A stretch of 64,000 nucleotides of DNA from Paragonimus westermani (taxonomy: Eukaryota; Platyhelminthes; Trematoda; Plagiorchiida; Troglotrematidae), in the NCBI GenBank assembly GCA_008508345.1, contig QNGE01000850.1:122288-186287 (forward strand), read 5' to 3'. The position numbers were made by a program, and so were the translations under genes. Shown piece by piece: positions 34,640 to 48,776 of this stretch (within the stretch, counting starts at the first letter, position 1; every line of letters begins with the position of its first letter). The notes under the pieces are model-generated. The model did no database searches. It was not told the DNA's origin and saw only the letters and a program-made list of their open reading frames with translations.

Positions 34640-34880
34640 CATCACGGAGTTCGCATACCGATAGACATTCCAGCCAAGCTGTTCCGAGAAGAAACAACAG
34701 ACTCGAGATCCGCTACTATTAAAGATCATCGGTAGTGTATTTCCTTGTCAAAACCAGGACTAGGACTCCGGCAGAGCCTCTACGGATCATCCGTGTTATC
34801 CACTGCACCACTGACTTCATATTGGGTACGGCCGAATTTCAACTGAACGCTATACCACTTTCGTTTGTCAGGTTGTTCGA
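34640..34880 (-). mobile_element. Decayed SINE copy with hammerhead remnant
   Basis: On the minus strand: leader AATTCGGCCGTACCCAATAT, A-box-like GTGGTGCAGTGGATAAC, B-box-like GGAGTCCTAGTCCTG, hammerhead remnant CACTACCGATGATC...CTCGAGTC and tail GGCTGGAATGTCTATCGG. The core has CCGATGA for CTGATGA and GGAT for GAAA, so it is inactive. It keeps CTCGAGTC of stem III and the cleavage site, like the 2,981 copy. Confidence 0.65.
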
Positions 34881-37040
34881 ACTTCTCGATAGAAGGCATG
34901 AAACTAAAAGGAACCCCTGACCACTCACGAATGGTTTAGTAACTCAGTTCGTTACTGTTAAACGCAACAGGAGTAAATTTGTTGGACAATTTGAACTGTT
35001 CGTTTTACTTTGGTAGGTATATCGAAGAGACAACAAGCAGGTTGTCTAAACACGTCTTTGAATGTTGCCAAAGTTTACAGGACACCTCCAGATAAATCAA
35101 CAGCTTAATTATGGCTCATTTGATGAACAGCCGGTTTATAATGTTCAGGGTGAACGAGCGTCTCCAATTATTCCTAGAATACTGTCGAGTAACACTCTGT
35201 ACCCCAGAACTGCAGGCAGCGATAGACAGAAAACGGTAGATATCCCCACCTTGAGACCGAAGTTGTGCTAGCGGATATAATTCATCAAATCCGTGCACTT
35301 TTTAAGGCCACTGGTAAAACAACTGGAGAAACGTGTTCGAAGACTTCGCTTCTGTTTTAAGCCCACGACCAGTTCACTGGGTTTTCTGTCAACTCCGATA
35401 TTTGTCAAACCTTCAGCTGACTTGAGTCACTGATTTCCAAACTTCAGCCTGTGGCAATGTTTGGCATTATTTAAGTAGTGTGTCATAACCGTCCACTGGT
35501 CTTTTGATTAATCTCTGCGATTCGTTTGGTGACGGTAAGCTATGTTCAGCAAACTGAAAGCTTCTGCACATACATGAGAGTCAGAGGCGGAGGTTCGAGA
35601 AAATAATTAGCTGCGATTCATTATGAATCCATATTTGCTCATCATAGAATTTGAATTCCTTATTTTAATGAATGTAGTTCATAACTGAAATCAACATTTG
35701 GGCATTCCTTTCAAAACTCAAGAATGTTACCACGCAGAAAGTATATGCTTGGTTGATACTACTTAATTGCATGCCGTTAGGATTTTAAAGCCAAAGAAGG
35801 TATCACATCAAAGTACTGACGAAAGTATAACACTCACACACAACAGAACTACACATCCTGCCCTTCAGAGGAAAATTCAGCTAGCTTCCCCAACTAGTGG
35901 ACAATGTTCATTTCTTTTGTTCTTGTGTACACTGCGATTTCACCAGATGCAAAGATGCCAGGGTTGAAGAACGAAACGGTACTAATCAGGCATACAACTA
36001 AACACTATAGTAGGTAAGCACAAAGGTTGCTTTAGCAGAACAATTTTCACTATCCCTGTGCACATGTACCCATCTTTCGGATTAGTGATATGCTCGAATT
36101 AGTTCTCTTTTGTCAATTTTGTTTACTGTTGCTCTTTCAGCCTATCGCTGTCATTATTAAGAACAATACTATCGTAACCTTTTATGCCATTGAACTTTTG
36201 TCCCCATTTTCTACCATCAATTTTTCTCAGGAATTTCCAGTGTAGTTTTAATAGTTGAACAGCGAGAGAAAAAACACAGGACAAGTGAATATCTTAAGAA
36301 AAGTTTAAACATACTGCCCAGAGAATAAATCACTTTGCATATCTGACTAATGAAGGTCACTTCATGTCGTTCTGGTAAAAATATAAGTAATACAAGATTC
36401 AGTGAAGTGGCTGGAGAAAAACGCGACATTTTCGACAAGCTTTAATAATGAACGCTTCGCTATTTTGAGCGTCTGTAGTCAGAAGTGTCAAACCGTTGAC
36501 TATATTTGTATTGTACATACTGCAGGTAGTCCCCAGTTTATTGGTAGTTGATACCTACTTATTCTTGACGGTTTCAAAATGAACACCAAGCATACTTGAC
36601 TGAAGCCCTAGCATTCACAAGCATTTCGCCTGGCCCATTTGGATAGGAAGTATGACATTCCAGTTTTCCTCTGAGTTGAGCTTGTCTCGACCGGAGTTTG
36701 TACCGTGACCCTCGTGCTTGGGAGAGTAGCGTATTACCCGTAATGTCAATAACTTCAAACTAGACTTGATTGAATGATCACATTCAAACGGCTACTCACA
36801 ACTTTGCATGAGTAGTGTTCATCCCGCTCGGTCGGTTCGAACGGAGAATGAACAGAATCGCTCCGTTCGATACCATCAGCAACATCCTGATCCGGACTTC
36901 TCAGATGGGTTGAAGTTGCTGAATTCAGTTTACTAACTGAGCATGATGTAAGTGTTTAATATGTTACTTTTTCACTAGTAATGGCGGGAAGGGTATGTGA
37001 TTATTCTTGCATGAGACCAAAACAAAGCTTCAGGGTACCG
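34881..37040. other. No supported feature
   Basis: Non-coding; short frames only. Confidence 0.5.
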
Positions 37041-39450
37041 CTTTAGAACCACCTCACTTTCCATGGTGTTGTAGGGTCACTTGTAGCGTCCACACTGCCA
37101 ACGTTCACACTATGTGCACCAGTACAACTAAAACCAGCTATGCACGCATACGGTATCAACCTTTTAGTCAAACGCCTGGGAACTCTAGCCCGCTTCAAAT
37201 AAAAGGGGGAAGGTAGGGGTCTCCGGCGACAATGGAAGCAACATTCCTGTCTAGTATTGTGGTGGTAACATGTCCGCAAGTAGTATGCCGACTTAGTTTC
37301 TCCACAAACGTTGTATTAAGAAACCGATCCTTCGTATTCAACACCAGTAAACTTCAAGGTTATCTAAACACAGAATTTGATCCGTTAAACTTCTTACACT
37401 GATAAGAGTTATCTATCTCACTCGAAAGCGCGATCTGATCGATATGCAATCTGTGTGTACTTTCGAAATTTTATTTCCGAATCTCGATCCGTCGCTTCAT
37501 GATGTTTCCCACGGGTAAACTGTGGTAAGTTGAATCCTCAGATATTCCTTCTAGCCTCAAAAACTCCCTAAATGTAGTATGGATCAGTTGATTCTAAATT
37601 GAGTACACACTTGTTTACCATGTGTGCATCTGAAAATGTCGACTGATGTGTATGCAAACTGCCAGTTGATTGGCATGACACGCGCATTGTAAAGAATAGA
37701 CCATATATTGTTGGTGTGGGACATATATACTATTTCTCTGGAACGTGACCTACCGTGCAAATGTATCAGGATAAACGACGATAAAAATCGTCCAGATCTG
37801 GCAATTTGCATGTCAACTAGAATGCTTAATTGATTCACTGAACTATCAGTGAGCGACTGCCACTGGTCGTTTGTTATAACGTACAACAGTCTTATGAGCG
37901 TCACATCAACACAAATTGCACGCATCAGGTCCATCCAGCAGGGAACTTCTCGTAAATATAAATCTCACATTCTCATCGAACTCGTAATGAGACATAAGCT
38001 TCCACAGATTAAACAAAAAAACTGCACCCATGAGTAAGTGAAAAGTTTTTTATCCACAGACAATTCAGTCAAGAACACTGTCTCAGTCTTTCAAGGAAAG
38101 CGTCCACTTTAAAATCTAAGGAAGCCTCTCCGCATCAACAACTTGTGATGACACTGCTCTTCAATTGTTCCGATAACAAGATAGAGAGTACTTTTTTCTT
38201 GTCATTTACAAGAGAAGAGTAACCTCTCAGAATTGGGCTGTCAGCGTCTTACAAAATCATAAGGATTTCCCCCCGTGAAAGTAAACATTATGGTTCGTTC
38301 TTTTTAAATTTCACATCTCATGACAGGGAAAACTTTGTCGGGCTTACAATCACTGGCTTCAGTATGACTTAGCATTCATTCGATAACATAACTTTTTTAT
38401 ACGAACGTTCACAAATACTTTGTTGGCATGAAATGGTGTTTAGTGATAGCTTTCCTGATCCGTGTTTGAAGTATTGTTCAAAAATTTACGTGCTCGAGGG
38501 TCGAAAGTTGTGTGCATGTAGATTTTTAAGCCTAACGAATGGTAACTAGTGAGGGAATAGATCATTTGATGGCTGTAATCTAGCCATGATGAAAAATAAA
38601 CATGAAAAAATATTGAAACGGAGTAGATCAGACGTTGGGCAGTGCTGAGCTGCGTTACGAATAGTTTATTTCGTATAGGGTTAACATTGTCGTAAGAGAC
38701 ATTAATCAGTATGACCTTAGTTGTGCAAAATGAATCTCACAAGCGTACAGTCAATTCGAGGTAATCATCCAGAACTGGAGTATTCAAGTTAAGTAGATAT
38801 ATTTGAATAATCCAGTTCGAAATTTCTCGTGCACTGAAGTGAAGTCAATAATTTTGTAATAAATAACAGAATTGTCTTTTGGTTCAAACAAATGGTCAAT
38901 TTAACTTATTTTCCCTAAATTACAAATAGCCATTCCTTATCAAACATAAAGTTATCTAAGAGAAGTGTCCGTTAATTAAACGTAACTAAATCGAGGCAAA
39001 ATTTGTTTGATGGACTTTCGTGGAACCACACTGTTTTTAACTGGGCCCCACCATGTTTTTACTGTAATTGACAGATTTACAACGCTGCTGTGAGTACCAG
39101 AACTCATTTCACAAGTTTACCTACAGTCGTGGAAATTTCCGACATCCAGATAAGGCAAAGTCTGGATTCAGACTAAAGATAAAATAACATCTTACTTCCG
39201 ATATAACGTTTTATAATGACTCGTATTTCTGCCCCTTAAATTTGTTACGCAAATGTTTACCGCCAAATTAAAGTCATATTAACCTCGTTGCAGTCGGTAA
39301 AAACAAAAATCTTCGTCAACGTCTCCTGCTGATTAACTCTGCTAAGAAAATCCAACTTTCCAGTTAGTGTAACTTGCACCTACAGTTATCTATCTAAATT
39401 TCGACTCGTTCCGTTCGTTATAGCTGCATTTAGTTGACTTCGTGTCATCG
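37041..39450. other. No firm feature; one candidate minus-strand exon
   Basis: A minus-strand frame at 37,065-37,279 ends ...ATSDPTTPWK at a GTGAGG donor and contains the basic string KRARVPRRLTKR. No family is recognised and the acceptor is not fixed. The rest shows nothing. Confidence 0.35.
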
Positions 39451-39705
39451 CCATGTATGATGGATCTTCCAACCTCGTTCTAACTTCTGTTGATGGGAGA
39501 CAGGGCATTTATCCATAGGTAGGACTGTGTACCGCGGTGAACGTTGGTTGCTATTGAAGCGGTTGTTTGAAATGAATGAATTTGAAGGCATTATTGATAA
39601 TCGAATTTTGCATTCTTGCTCGGGACTTATCTGTTGAGCGCTGCGTTCGTGTATCCAATTCACTGAGGTTTTTCCGTCCAGAAAGGTATCTTCATACAAG
39701 TGACC
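39445..39705 (-). other. Candidate exon of unknown protein
   Basis: A minus-strand open segment follows a plausible acceptor (GCAATGTTTCAG) and runs about 85 codons to a TGA. It reads GHLYEDTFLDGKTSVNWIHE, then QECKIRLSIMPSNSF and further polar sequence. Composition is protein-like, with a loose resemblance to extracellular beta-rich modules, but no motif I can name. No strong donor is seen before the stop. It could be an upstream exon of the serine protease or unrelated. Confidence 0.28.
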
Positions 39706-40536
39706 CTGAAACATTGCTTACCTGCTGTTGACTTGCTGATTATGCTGCCAATAATCCCAAAACCCGCCGAAAGAGACCAATTTATCCAGTATAGTGATGT
39801 CAGCTAAGTGCAAATTTCATAATGTTCATCTCGAAACAATAACTCGCGACCGGTTTCTTCCCTGTTTGAACCAACTAATGAAAGACTGGGAGACTGAATC
39901 ATAAGGCGATAATTTTCATAGTGAATGCCAAATAAAACTTCCGCTAAGCCACCTATCCCATCTGTCTAGCTTTTGACACGGCGTTTGTCATCGTTTAAAT
40001 GTACAATGTAGATGTTCACACTCCGTTTGGTATGCATGAACAACCTATCTCAGATGACTAGGTTCATCGCGGCAGTGAGTTTCACGCTAGTAAAGTATCT
40101 TAAATCTAACTGGAAATTTTCTACTCCTGAGTTTATGTCAGACGTTGATCGATACCGTTGTGTTCGCCTATATTCCACCGTGCGGTGCTTGTGCTGATCT
40201 TCATGTTAGGGTTCAGGGACTGCAATCAGTGTATGTGAGCTTTCCTCCTGACATGAAATATATTCATAGTGTTGTGTCCGTAAAAGACGCTTGGCCAACA
40301 AGTTGGTTTATTGCGCAAACTTCCGTATAGGTCATGTCAAAAACTAAACCACAAACGTGTACACTCATTTGCACGACGGACATGCACTCACATACATTGG
40401 GTGACAGTACGTGGTCATTCGCCTTGGTGAAAGTTCTCACACATCATGTACACACTGTTTCGATAGTCTCTTCTTATCCGTCGTGTTCGGGGCTTGTCCT
40501 TTTGCTCCTGAATGTCCCTTGTGGGTAATACACTAC

Positions 40537-40560
40537 TTGTGAGTAGTATACTACTCACAA
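40537..40560. repeat. Perfect 24-bp palindrome
   Basis: TTGTGAGTAGTA followed directly by TACTACTCACAA: 12-bp arms with no spacer and no mismatch. Function unknown. Confidence 0.9.
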
Positions 40561-41059
40561 CGAAACTGCCTGTTATACAACAATAGTACAGTTTTGTGTA
40601 AACATACTTCGTCAGAAGACGCGAATGTAGTTTTCTCTTCTTCCTGTCACTAGCTGCCATTAGACTTAACTAGTTATGTATCAGACACACCTAGCACATA
40701 CTTAACGTCTAAATAAACCTACTCCGATTCAGTTATGCCCCAGAAAACTAGCAATTGACAAGGCCAAAATAAAGTTCATGATTTTTTGAAGTTAGGTGAT
40801 GTAGTTTGCAACTTGCCAGAAACATAAAAAATTTCCGGCTTGTTGACTGATACATCCTATTATGGGAAGGGCAGATATTTAGATCTGTAGTTACTAACCC
40901 ATTTGTGAGCCATCATTGCCGTTTTTCGTGTACGCAGTGGATTCCACAGACCAGTGCATTTGTTGAGACCAGCAACAGTCATCAATGAGCTAATTGCTGC
41001 ATATCTGGGCATCTGCTGAGTTTATTATATTACGGTTCAGTAGTCGCTGACGTTTGATC

Positions 41060-41165
41060 AGAGTCTTTGTTTTCCTGTAGGCTATTCCGTCAGCCTCTTG
41101 CAAAAACAGAAGTTTTGCTTTTGTGAGAGCTTTGCAGTTATGCATATCTTTGCCACAACAGCCAT
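41060..41165 (-). mobile_element. Fragment of hammerhead SINE
   Basis: On the minus strand, GTGGCAAAGATATGCATAAC, AAAGCTCTCACAAAAGC and AAGAGGCTGACGGAATAGCC follow the order and spacing of the SINE 3' half (GTGGCAGGGATATGCACTAC, GAGCTCTAATGAGAG, AAGAGGCTGGATGG). The core is unrecognisable as an active ribozyme. Confidence 0.45.
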
Positions 41166-44100
41166 CTGAAGTTTCACACTCTAACATTCAGTCACTTTCA
41201 CCAGTGATTAGTAGTCAGTCTGCCAATCTTCTGCAAGCAGAAGACAGACATTACTTTTGAATTTCACCGGACAGCTCAGCGATTAGAATCAGGGTAAAAT
41301 CTCCGAATTCATTGACTCCGTTTAGCAATAATTTAAATTACTGAAAAATGGTAGATGTGATCAGTTTTAAATCGAAATAGTGTGTTCGATGAAAATATTT
41401 CACAGAACCCTACTAACAGTTCCATAGTTTTGGTGGTTTATCAGGTATGCGTTTCCAGTGAACATCATGCATACACCGAAAATGTGTTTCCAGCAATGAA
41501 ATCGCACCTAAGACAGTAGCTCGTTTCAGCAAACGTTTTCTTCCCCATTTCAGTTTAACAGAGAAAAGTTTCTTATTTGCTGAAGTGGTACGTATGTGAT
41601 GAATAAAACGGTAGAAAATAAACGGACAAAATGTTTGCCCTCTGTAAAGCGACTTTTATATTTCAACCTTAACAAAAATAAACTCACCAAAACGGTCTGT
41701 CGCTACTTCTCTTTCAAAATGCTTTGATATGCTCTCCCAGTATCCTGTCTGTAATGCCAGAAACGTAAAAAATTAAGTCAAAGACGATAAGTAGTGAACA
41801 CTATGACATAGCTAACAGCGTAAATACTGATATATATGATTGTAGAATATTCGTACAACCAGCAGTAAGACTGCCAGAAATCAATAAATTGGTGCACCTT
41901 TTACGGAAATTATAAGCGTGAGCTGAACTAATTGATGAATGCAGAGTTAGCTTGAAGCAACTCGTTTAAGTATACAACATAAATCGTGTAAAACAACTCA
42001 GTGTAAAGTTGACTATACTTCTGCAGAAGAATGGAAGGTTTCTGTCATAAGAATAAATTGGTTAATTGTGCCTACAAAACGTTTGATCTGGAACCAATAA
42101 ATATTAGGTCAAGTATATCCTGATGACATATTAAGCCTGAGAAGTATTGGTTTTGGAACTTGGCCTCATAATCAAATTTGGGGATAAACTAGCTTTCCAA
42201 TTACAAGATGCATTATGGGTTCTTAGATAGCTGTTCAAGTTATTTTTACTTGTGTGGCTGAAAACATCACGTGAATAAAGAATTTGATTTTTCCTGATAA
42301 AGGGTACGCCACGAAGTATCTACAGACTACTTCACCAATAGAAGTTCAAGGTTTCCTAATTCGGGCTGGATCTGTTCGTCTCTGTATTGGTTCATAATAG
42401 TGACCACTTCTATTGTGAACTAGATGTCATAAAATTATCCAATAAATAGTATCTCTCGAAAATAATTTGAGATTGATAAGGATGACAAATTTTTTGTCTG
42501 AACTAAGATTGCGTTACAAGCGGCGTTCAATCACGTCTAGGCTAAATCAACCTCCACCTCCGGTTATAAGAGAGATGGTTTCCTGAAGTTATTTGTGTCC
42601 GAGACTCAACGGACTAAACACAAACCTGATTGGTGCAACGTTGTCTAGATTTTAGATCAGTCGTGTGCGACCTACTGAATTAGGGACAGACATCACAGTA
42701 AAGTCTTAGTGAACCACGAAACTCGAAATTTTTTAATCTTAAATTTCGGTCATATTTAGGCGTGGCGAGTGAAAGCCTGAAGTACTCCAGAACGTTTTGG
42801 AGAATAGAGTGCAGTGAACAATCATTTAAAGTTGAGACAGGTGTTAGTCGATGAACTGCGTAGAGGAAGAAAACGAAAACTAACCTGAGCGATTGCAATG
42901 GATAAAAGAACGACGGAAACCCCAACTCGAAGATGAATCTGTTGGAGATTGAAATAATTAAATCGAAACAGATGGCATAACGTGGATAAAAATAGATTCG
43001 AAATTTTGCGAAATAAGCTGCAGTTTCCATCAAAAATGGAACATTTGTTGAACAAAGTTACTTTTCGTAAGCCAACTGTGTAGTTCCTCTATCTAATAGT
43101 CCAAGTAAACACTGAACAAATGAAAGTAATCGTGTTCCCGGGTCCAATACTGTTCACGGTGTGACTGAGGGAGCAGTCACATTATGTACCACTCACATGA
43201 TTTAATTGAAACCACTCAAGTGGAGAACTCAGTCAAGAGTACGAGATACGGTTCAGTAGGAGGCAGTCAACTTGAGTCAAGATGAATCGGTATGTGGTCA
43301 CCGGAATTATTCATTCAGACAGAAAAACTGCAATGTTATTCAGCAAGTGGTCCGACTATATCAGTGTTTCATATGAACAATTTCTACACATTTGTGAGAA
43401 TTAATCTGGATAGGCAGATAAGTCAAGCGGTTATCTCAAGGAGAAGCACTACGGTTAAATATTTGTGATACTTGATTGATGTGATATTTGATATATATTG
43501 TTCGTTTTCATGAGTAATTGATCGGACACATCAAGACGATAATGCAATATGTCTTGACATGAGCAGATTCGAAAGTTTTTTAGGGGTTCCACACTTTTTC
43601 TTATTGGTTTAGTCTTCAGGTCTTAGACACACAGGAGAAATGTGGAAACAGTTCAACCACAAACTCACTTGAAAACAAATACCTGTTTGGTCTCACCAAC
43701 ACAGAGTAATCCCTAGAGAATCCTCAGAACATCACTCTCACTAAGGTGGTCGAAAGTATGGAATGAGATGTTGATCATGTACTCACAACATAAAACGATA
43801 ACATGAATGAAGGCAAAGTTGAAATTTGTGTCACATGTCCAACCCTTGTCTCTGTCATCAACACACTTGTTGAAGTATCATTTAATCTTCTTGTGTATTT
43901 ATCGCACAACTGACAAATTTGATGGAATGCATCTGTTTCTCCAAATTTTGCACCTGACACATTCGTGTGTATTTAATTTCAAGTTTGGAAGTTGGCTAAT
44001 CTGACATAAACACACGTAGTATTTAAATGGTGTCGAATTCAATATGTAGGTTTCGTTAATGTAAATCGCACAAAATGTCCCCTTGTTGTTCTGTTTGATT

Positions 44101-44530
44101 TACCAAAGTGACTTTTAGAATAATTTTGTTTCCACCTTATATTTTTTTAAATTCCAGAACGATTTTTGCATCTGTTTACTGCTGCTATTGACTATCGAAA
44201 CGGAGATGTATGACTGGTCGACCTGGACCCTTTATCAATTACAAGATAGCATTGAAATCGGTTATCGTTATATATCTACGCATTCTTTGCAGGTGGTTCG
44301 GTCGTTACACAATCCTGCATCCAAATAGCCAAAACCCACTTTCATATCTGTTTGGTTTTATAAACTTAGCTTCCTGCTGATGTGCATTCACTTCCACCAG
44401 CTAAAGCACTATTCTGAATATGTACGAACAAGATCACGAAGTAATTACAATCAGACAGCTAACAGTCTGTGAGTATGCATCAATCCACTTCATGGTTAGT
44501 AATAAGTCACATGCAACTGACGAAAATACA
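41166..44530. other. No firm feature; possible exon edge at 42.85 kb
   Basis: A very strong acceptor (TTCGTTTTCTTCCTCTACGCAG, minus strand, ending at about 42,857) opens a frame HRLTPVSTLNDCSLHSILQN that runs to a stop at 42,680. No donor or family supports it. Otherwise nothing. Confidence 0.35.
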
Positions 44531-47500
44531 GGCGCGGAGGTAACGTACTCTACTTAGTGCTTTCTCAAATATGTTCATACATGTCTGATGCTGCGAAACT
44601 CCCAACTGTGTTGACTACGAAAAAACATATAATTATTATCGAACAAGTATATATATTTAGTTCTCTCTTGAAAAATAAAATGACCACATTAAGCCTCTGA
44701 ACAACGAGCATCAATACATAAACGCAAAAATTCTGGAGTTTAGTCATTCTCATTTGTTAGCATACACTGATTACACTGAAATTTGTCGTACAGTGAACGA
44801 CGCGATTGAAAATGAGAACACTCAGAGTGGGCCAAATGTATCGCATCGATGGATCACAGAAAACTATTTCACGTTCAAGACGTGGTGTGACTCACCTTCA
44901 CCATTCCAAGTGCATGGATCACTTTTTAAAAGACAGAAGCTGAGTACAGACCTACACGTGAACACAAGTTAGACACAATCGCTTCAAGCGATTCCAGCGA
45001 GTCTCGTAACAATCATTCATTGCACAAGTATATCAAATCGATACTTGAATTACTAACTGAACTGATTGGACAGTCTCACGCAGACTGGCTCACTAATAGG
45101 CTTAATTTTCTGGAATGCCCCGTATTGAGCTGAAAACCCAAGCTTGTCTTCATTATTGAGGATATCTAGAAGGAACAAGGTACAGCTGCATAATGAGTTA
45201 TGATATTGTGTTTTCTACCGCATCTAAAATGGAAGGGCAAATCAGTGCACCTGATAGTATGCTAGTGGTATATCCGAAAACACTTGATATCGGTAAGTGA
45301 AATTCCCCAAAATCCTCAAAGGTCGATTAAGAAGGTAGACTTATCCAGTAAAAACGACTCTGCAAGCTACTAGATCAAATGGACGGTTTTAATTACAGCG
45401 AGCATTCTTTTAGATTACGGGTGTACATAACCTGGAACAAATCAACACAGTCCGTCGTGAGTGTATTATCCATAGCTGAATTCAAACAAAGAACTGATTC
45501 ACAGTTCCAAGACCACAAGCTCAGTATTCCGACGGCGATATCAACGGGATCACTGCTGTAGAATGAATATACTGTCGACCTTCCACTTCTGATGTGAGCC
45601 ACTTGTTGTCTGCTTTATATTGTAGTGCGATCATCGCATGCTTGATAGCTAGAGTGTGTGATTCTATTCCCCTCATTATTCTCTGATTTGTTTTGTAACC
45701 CCTCTACCACTGACCGTTTGGAAATGAAACAATCTACTGATTTGTCTGTTTGCTTTGAACCGCCCAGTATAGATTCAGATGTGTGTGGGCGTTCTCCACT
45801 TCTCCTAACCTATAAAGCACCTGAGACTCACAGGGGTTCTTCGGAATTCTCAAGTAAGTGCAACAGTTGCCGTTACCTGTCCGTGGTTTCCCAAGGATAC
45901 CCATTAGCAACACTCACCAGCTATCACTTAAGGTAACGTTTATAAACCTTTCATACTGGGCAGTCCAGAAGGAGTTTTCGGTGGTCCACTTGTGTTATGT
46001 ATTTAGCTCACTCCGCGCGTTCGCAATTTCGGCTAGTTTACCAAGTTTCATATCTTCAGCACTTGATAACATCCAGAATTTGACACGCTTTACAGTTTCT
46101 GTCATAACCGGAGTATAGCCGAATTTTCTAATGGTAATTCGTGTGGCAAACCTAAATTACCCTTGTCTAATGTGACAACAGAACGGCAATCTTCTCGGCA
46201 ATCCCAAAGTGGCAGATGTAAATAATCTCCCACAGCATAACCAAGCAGGTCGTTAAAAGCTTACCTCATCGAATGTTGAATTGTTTCACGAACGTTTTCT
46301 GGTGACTGTCCAGTTCTTTCATGTTCACATAAAATACAGTATGCCAACTTCCCGTGATTGTTTATTGTCGAATTACCCTACTCAGACGTCCTTCACTACC
46401 GAAATAGTCATTGAGTTTATGTACTTGTTAGCAGGTTGTAAGCCTATGTCCCTCAGATAGTGTTAACGGCCTTTCATTTGTGATCCCATTCACTCTAGAG
46501 AAAGGCCGCTTAGGAAATTACAGTGTGCAGGCCTGAACATCGGTAGTCATTTGGCAAACAACCTAACTAGCGCGAGAGATATTGGTCCTCTTCAAATTTA
46601 CCAAGTTTTCCATTTACTGCTAAGCTGACACAATCTTTCCTGCGGATAAAAAGCCGGAAATCAGCCTGAATAAAATTATTCGTTTTGATTGTCTGATTCT
46701 GTTTGCCTGAAGCCTTAATGGTCGTTTAGTCGTGTCTTAGACCGGCCAGACTTGACCCGAAATGCTACCGTATGCATCTTCATGAATGAAATCTTATCGT
46801 TGCTCTGATTGGCTGATTTTCGCACATTGTGTTGCGTTTAGTTTCGCTTTTTTCCCCATTATTCTCATGGCCCTCATTAACTCATGAAAGTTAAATTGCT
46901 TTCAAGAATTTTTCTGTGGGGCAACGAGCGGTGAAATCAACTAGCTGGACACTAAAAGCAGACATCTGATGACTTAGTGTTGTATAAACAAGTGTCTGTG
47001 ACTTACTGACCTCGCGTGCGTTTGTTGGAACTGTGATAAAGTTAGTCTGGGAGGTTTCCCGTACCTCATGTATATTGTTACTGGTTATATCGAGACACGT
47101 ACGAAGGCTCATGTAGACGATACATCCGCTGCATAAATCCGGAGAGGCATATAAAATTATCGCACACCTTGGAGCCAGAACAACGCAGTCTCTGTGGTTA
47201 CTGTCCGAGTTTTTTAACACAACGTGCCTCACTTCCTGCAACGTATAATTTTACTCAACCGGTAGGCGTCATAATTATACACCTTGCGCTGTGAATTATT
47301 TTCAAACATTTTGAAGGGGCCCACGGATCTGTCTTAAACGTATCAACATATCCTAATTGAAAATCATTATCTTTGATACCAAGGAGTTAGGTTTGACCTT
47401 GTTTGAATGCCCATTATTTATTACAACCCTACGTGAACGGTAAGAGCTTCAGCGTTATCCGTACCTTTGTGCATAAATTCTTCATAAGGTCAGAAATGAT

Positions 47501-48776
47501 TCAGATAACCAACTCAGAAAATCCTCATGTAAATCAAAATAGCTTCTTCAGTGTAACGCTGAAAAACACTGGTTGTTTCCCTTACTTGCTGCTTCGGTGG
47601 TAGAAGAATTCGTGGCCTACCCACGATTTTACTGTCTTGGCTATCACTGAAACCTTCACTCAGAATTACTGATGTAACTGTGGGAGACAGCTTAAAACAC
47701 ACATGTTAGTTTTTGGAATTATACGAGACATAATAGCCTGTTCGTTTTTGCCGGTAAGTACAAAACAATGGCAGCTCTTTGCGTTTCGTCCATTCTCAAG
47801 TTACAATTAATGCGGTAATCCTTGTAACGCCTACTCTGGTTAATTTGTTTTCAGTGGATGACCTGAACATTATTTTGGAATGATGCAGATTTCCAGAATG
47901 ACCTCGAAGACAAGGGCTTGTTTGTTGTTTTCTAATGTCCGCTCCCATTTTCTAGTCAACTAACAAACAACTTGACTTTCTCACCCGACGGTTTCATGCT
48001 TTAAATGACAAAGTAGGAAAAGTGGATGGACAACTCAATTTAGTCATCTGACTGTCAATTAGCAGTAATTCACAAAAAAATTATAGACGATTAGTTCGCT
48101 ATTAGGTTCATTGATAGTTTCCATATGGCTAACACTTGGAGGGGTGGAGTATCTTAACCACTTTTCCGCTACCTTGTGTGCGCCCGTAAGTGTTAGTTTG
48201 AGGTCATACACTGAAAAACAGTTACTAGTTATGAACCAACTAATTTGGCAAGATAATGAGCAGCTGCTTGAGTACGGCGATGTGACAAATGCAACCTTGA
48301 CAGCTGGCTTTCATGAAAACCACACTGTGTATAGGACAGAAAATCCCATCCATTTGAACTTCTGATCAATTAGGTATGACTGGAAAATTACGTGAAAGAA
48401 TAATTGTCCGACTGTGTAACTATTTTTCTAATAATTCTGAATAAAAATTCTCAACAATAATCATTCTCGGTTGTTTCCATAGAAGCACATGTTGAGTTTC
48501 CACATAATGAACATGAGATCTTACTTTGGACCTAGACTTCAAAAGACAAAATCAACTTCTTGAATCCAATACCTCTGCGATTAATCCTAGAAATATTTGG
48601 ATGGAAAGTTGCTGTTGTTGTTTACAGGTACTCATTTAATGTATTTTAAACGAGAATAGCTGTGCGGGTGAAAAGAATAATATAATTAATTGTTTTTATT
48701 GTAGTTATTGCTGACTGGGTAATTTAGAGGTAACACCTGTATGTATGTTCAAACTTCAAGCTGTTAACGATTTTGT
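44531..48776. other. No firm feature
   Basis: A plus-strand frame at 44,754-44,972 follows an acceptor-like TCATTCTCATTTGTTAG and ends at TAG; another near 45.66-45.85 kb ends at GTAAGT. Neither has a recognised domain. No repeats identified. Confidence 0.35.

Noticed and set aside
45658..45936. Plus-strand frame ending near GTAAGT/GTAACG donors
   Set aside because: No acceptor with matching phase and no domain; one donor-like string is not enough.
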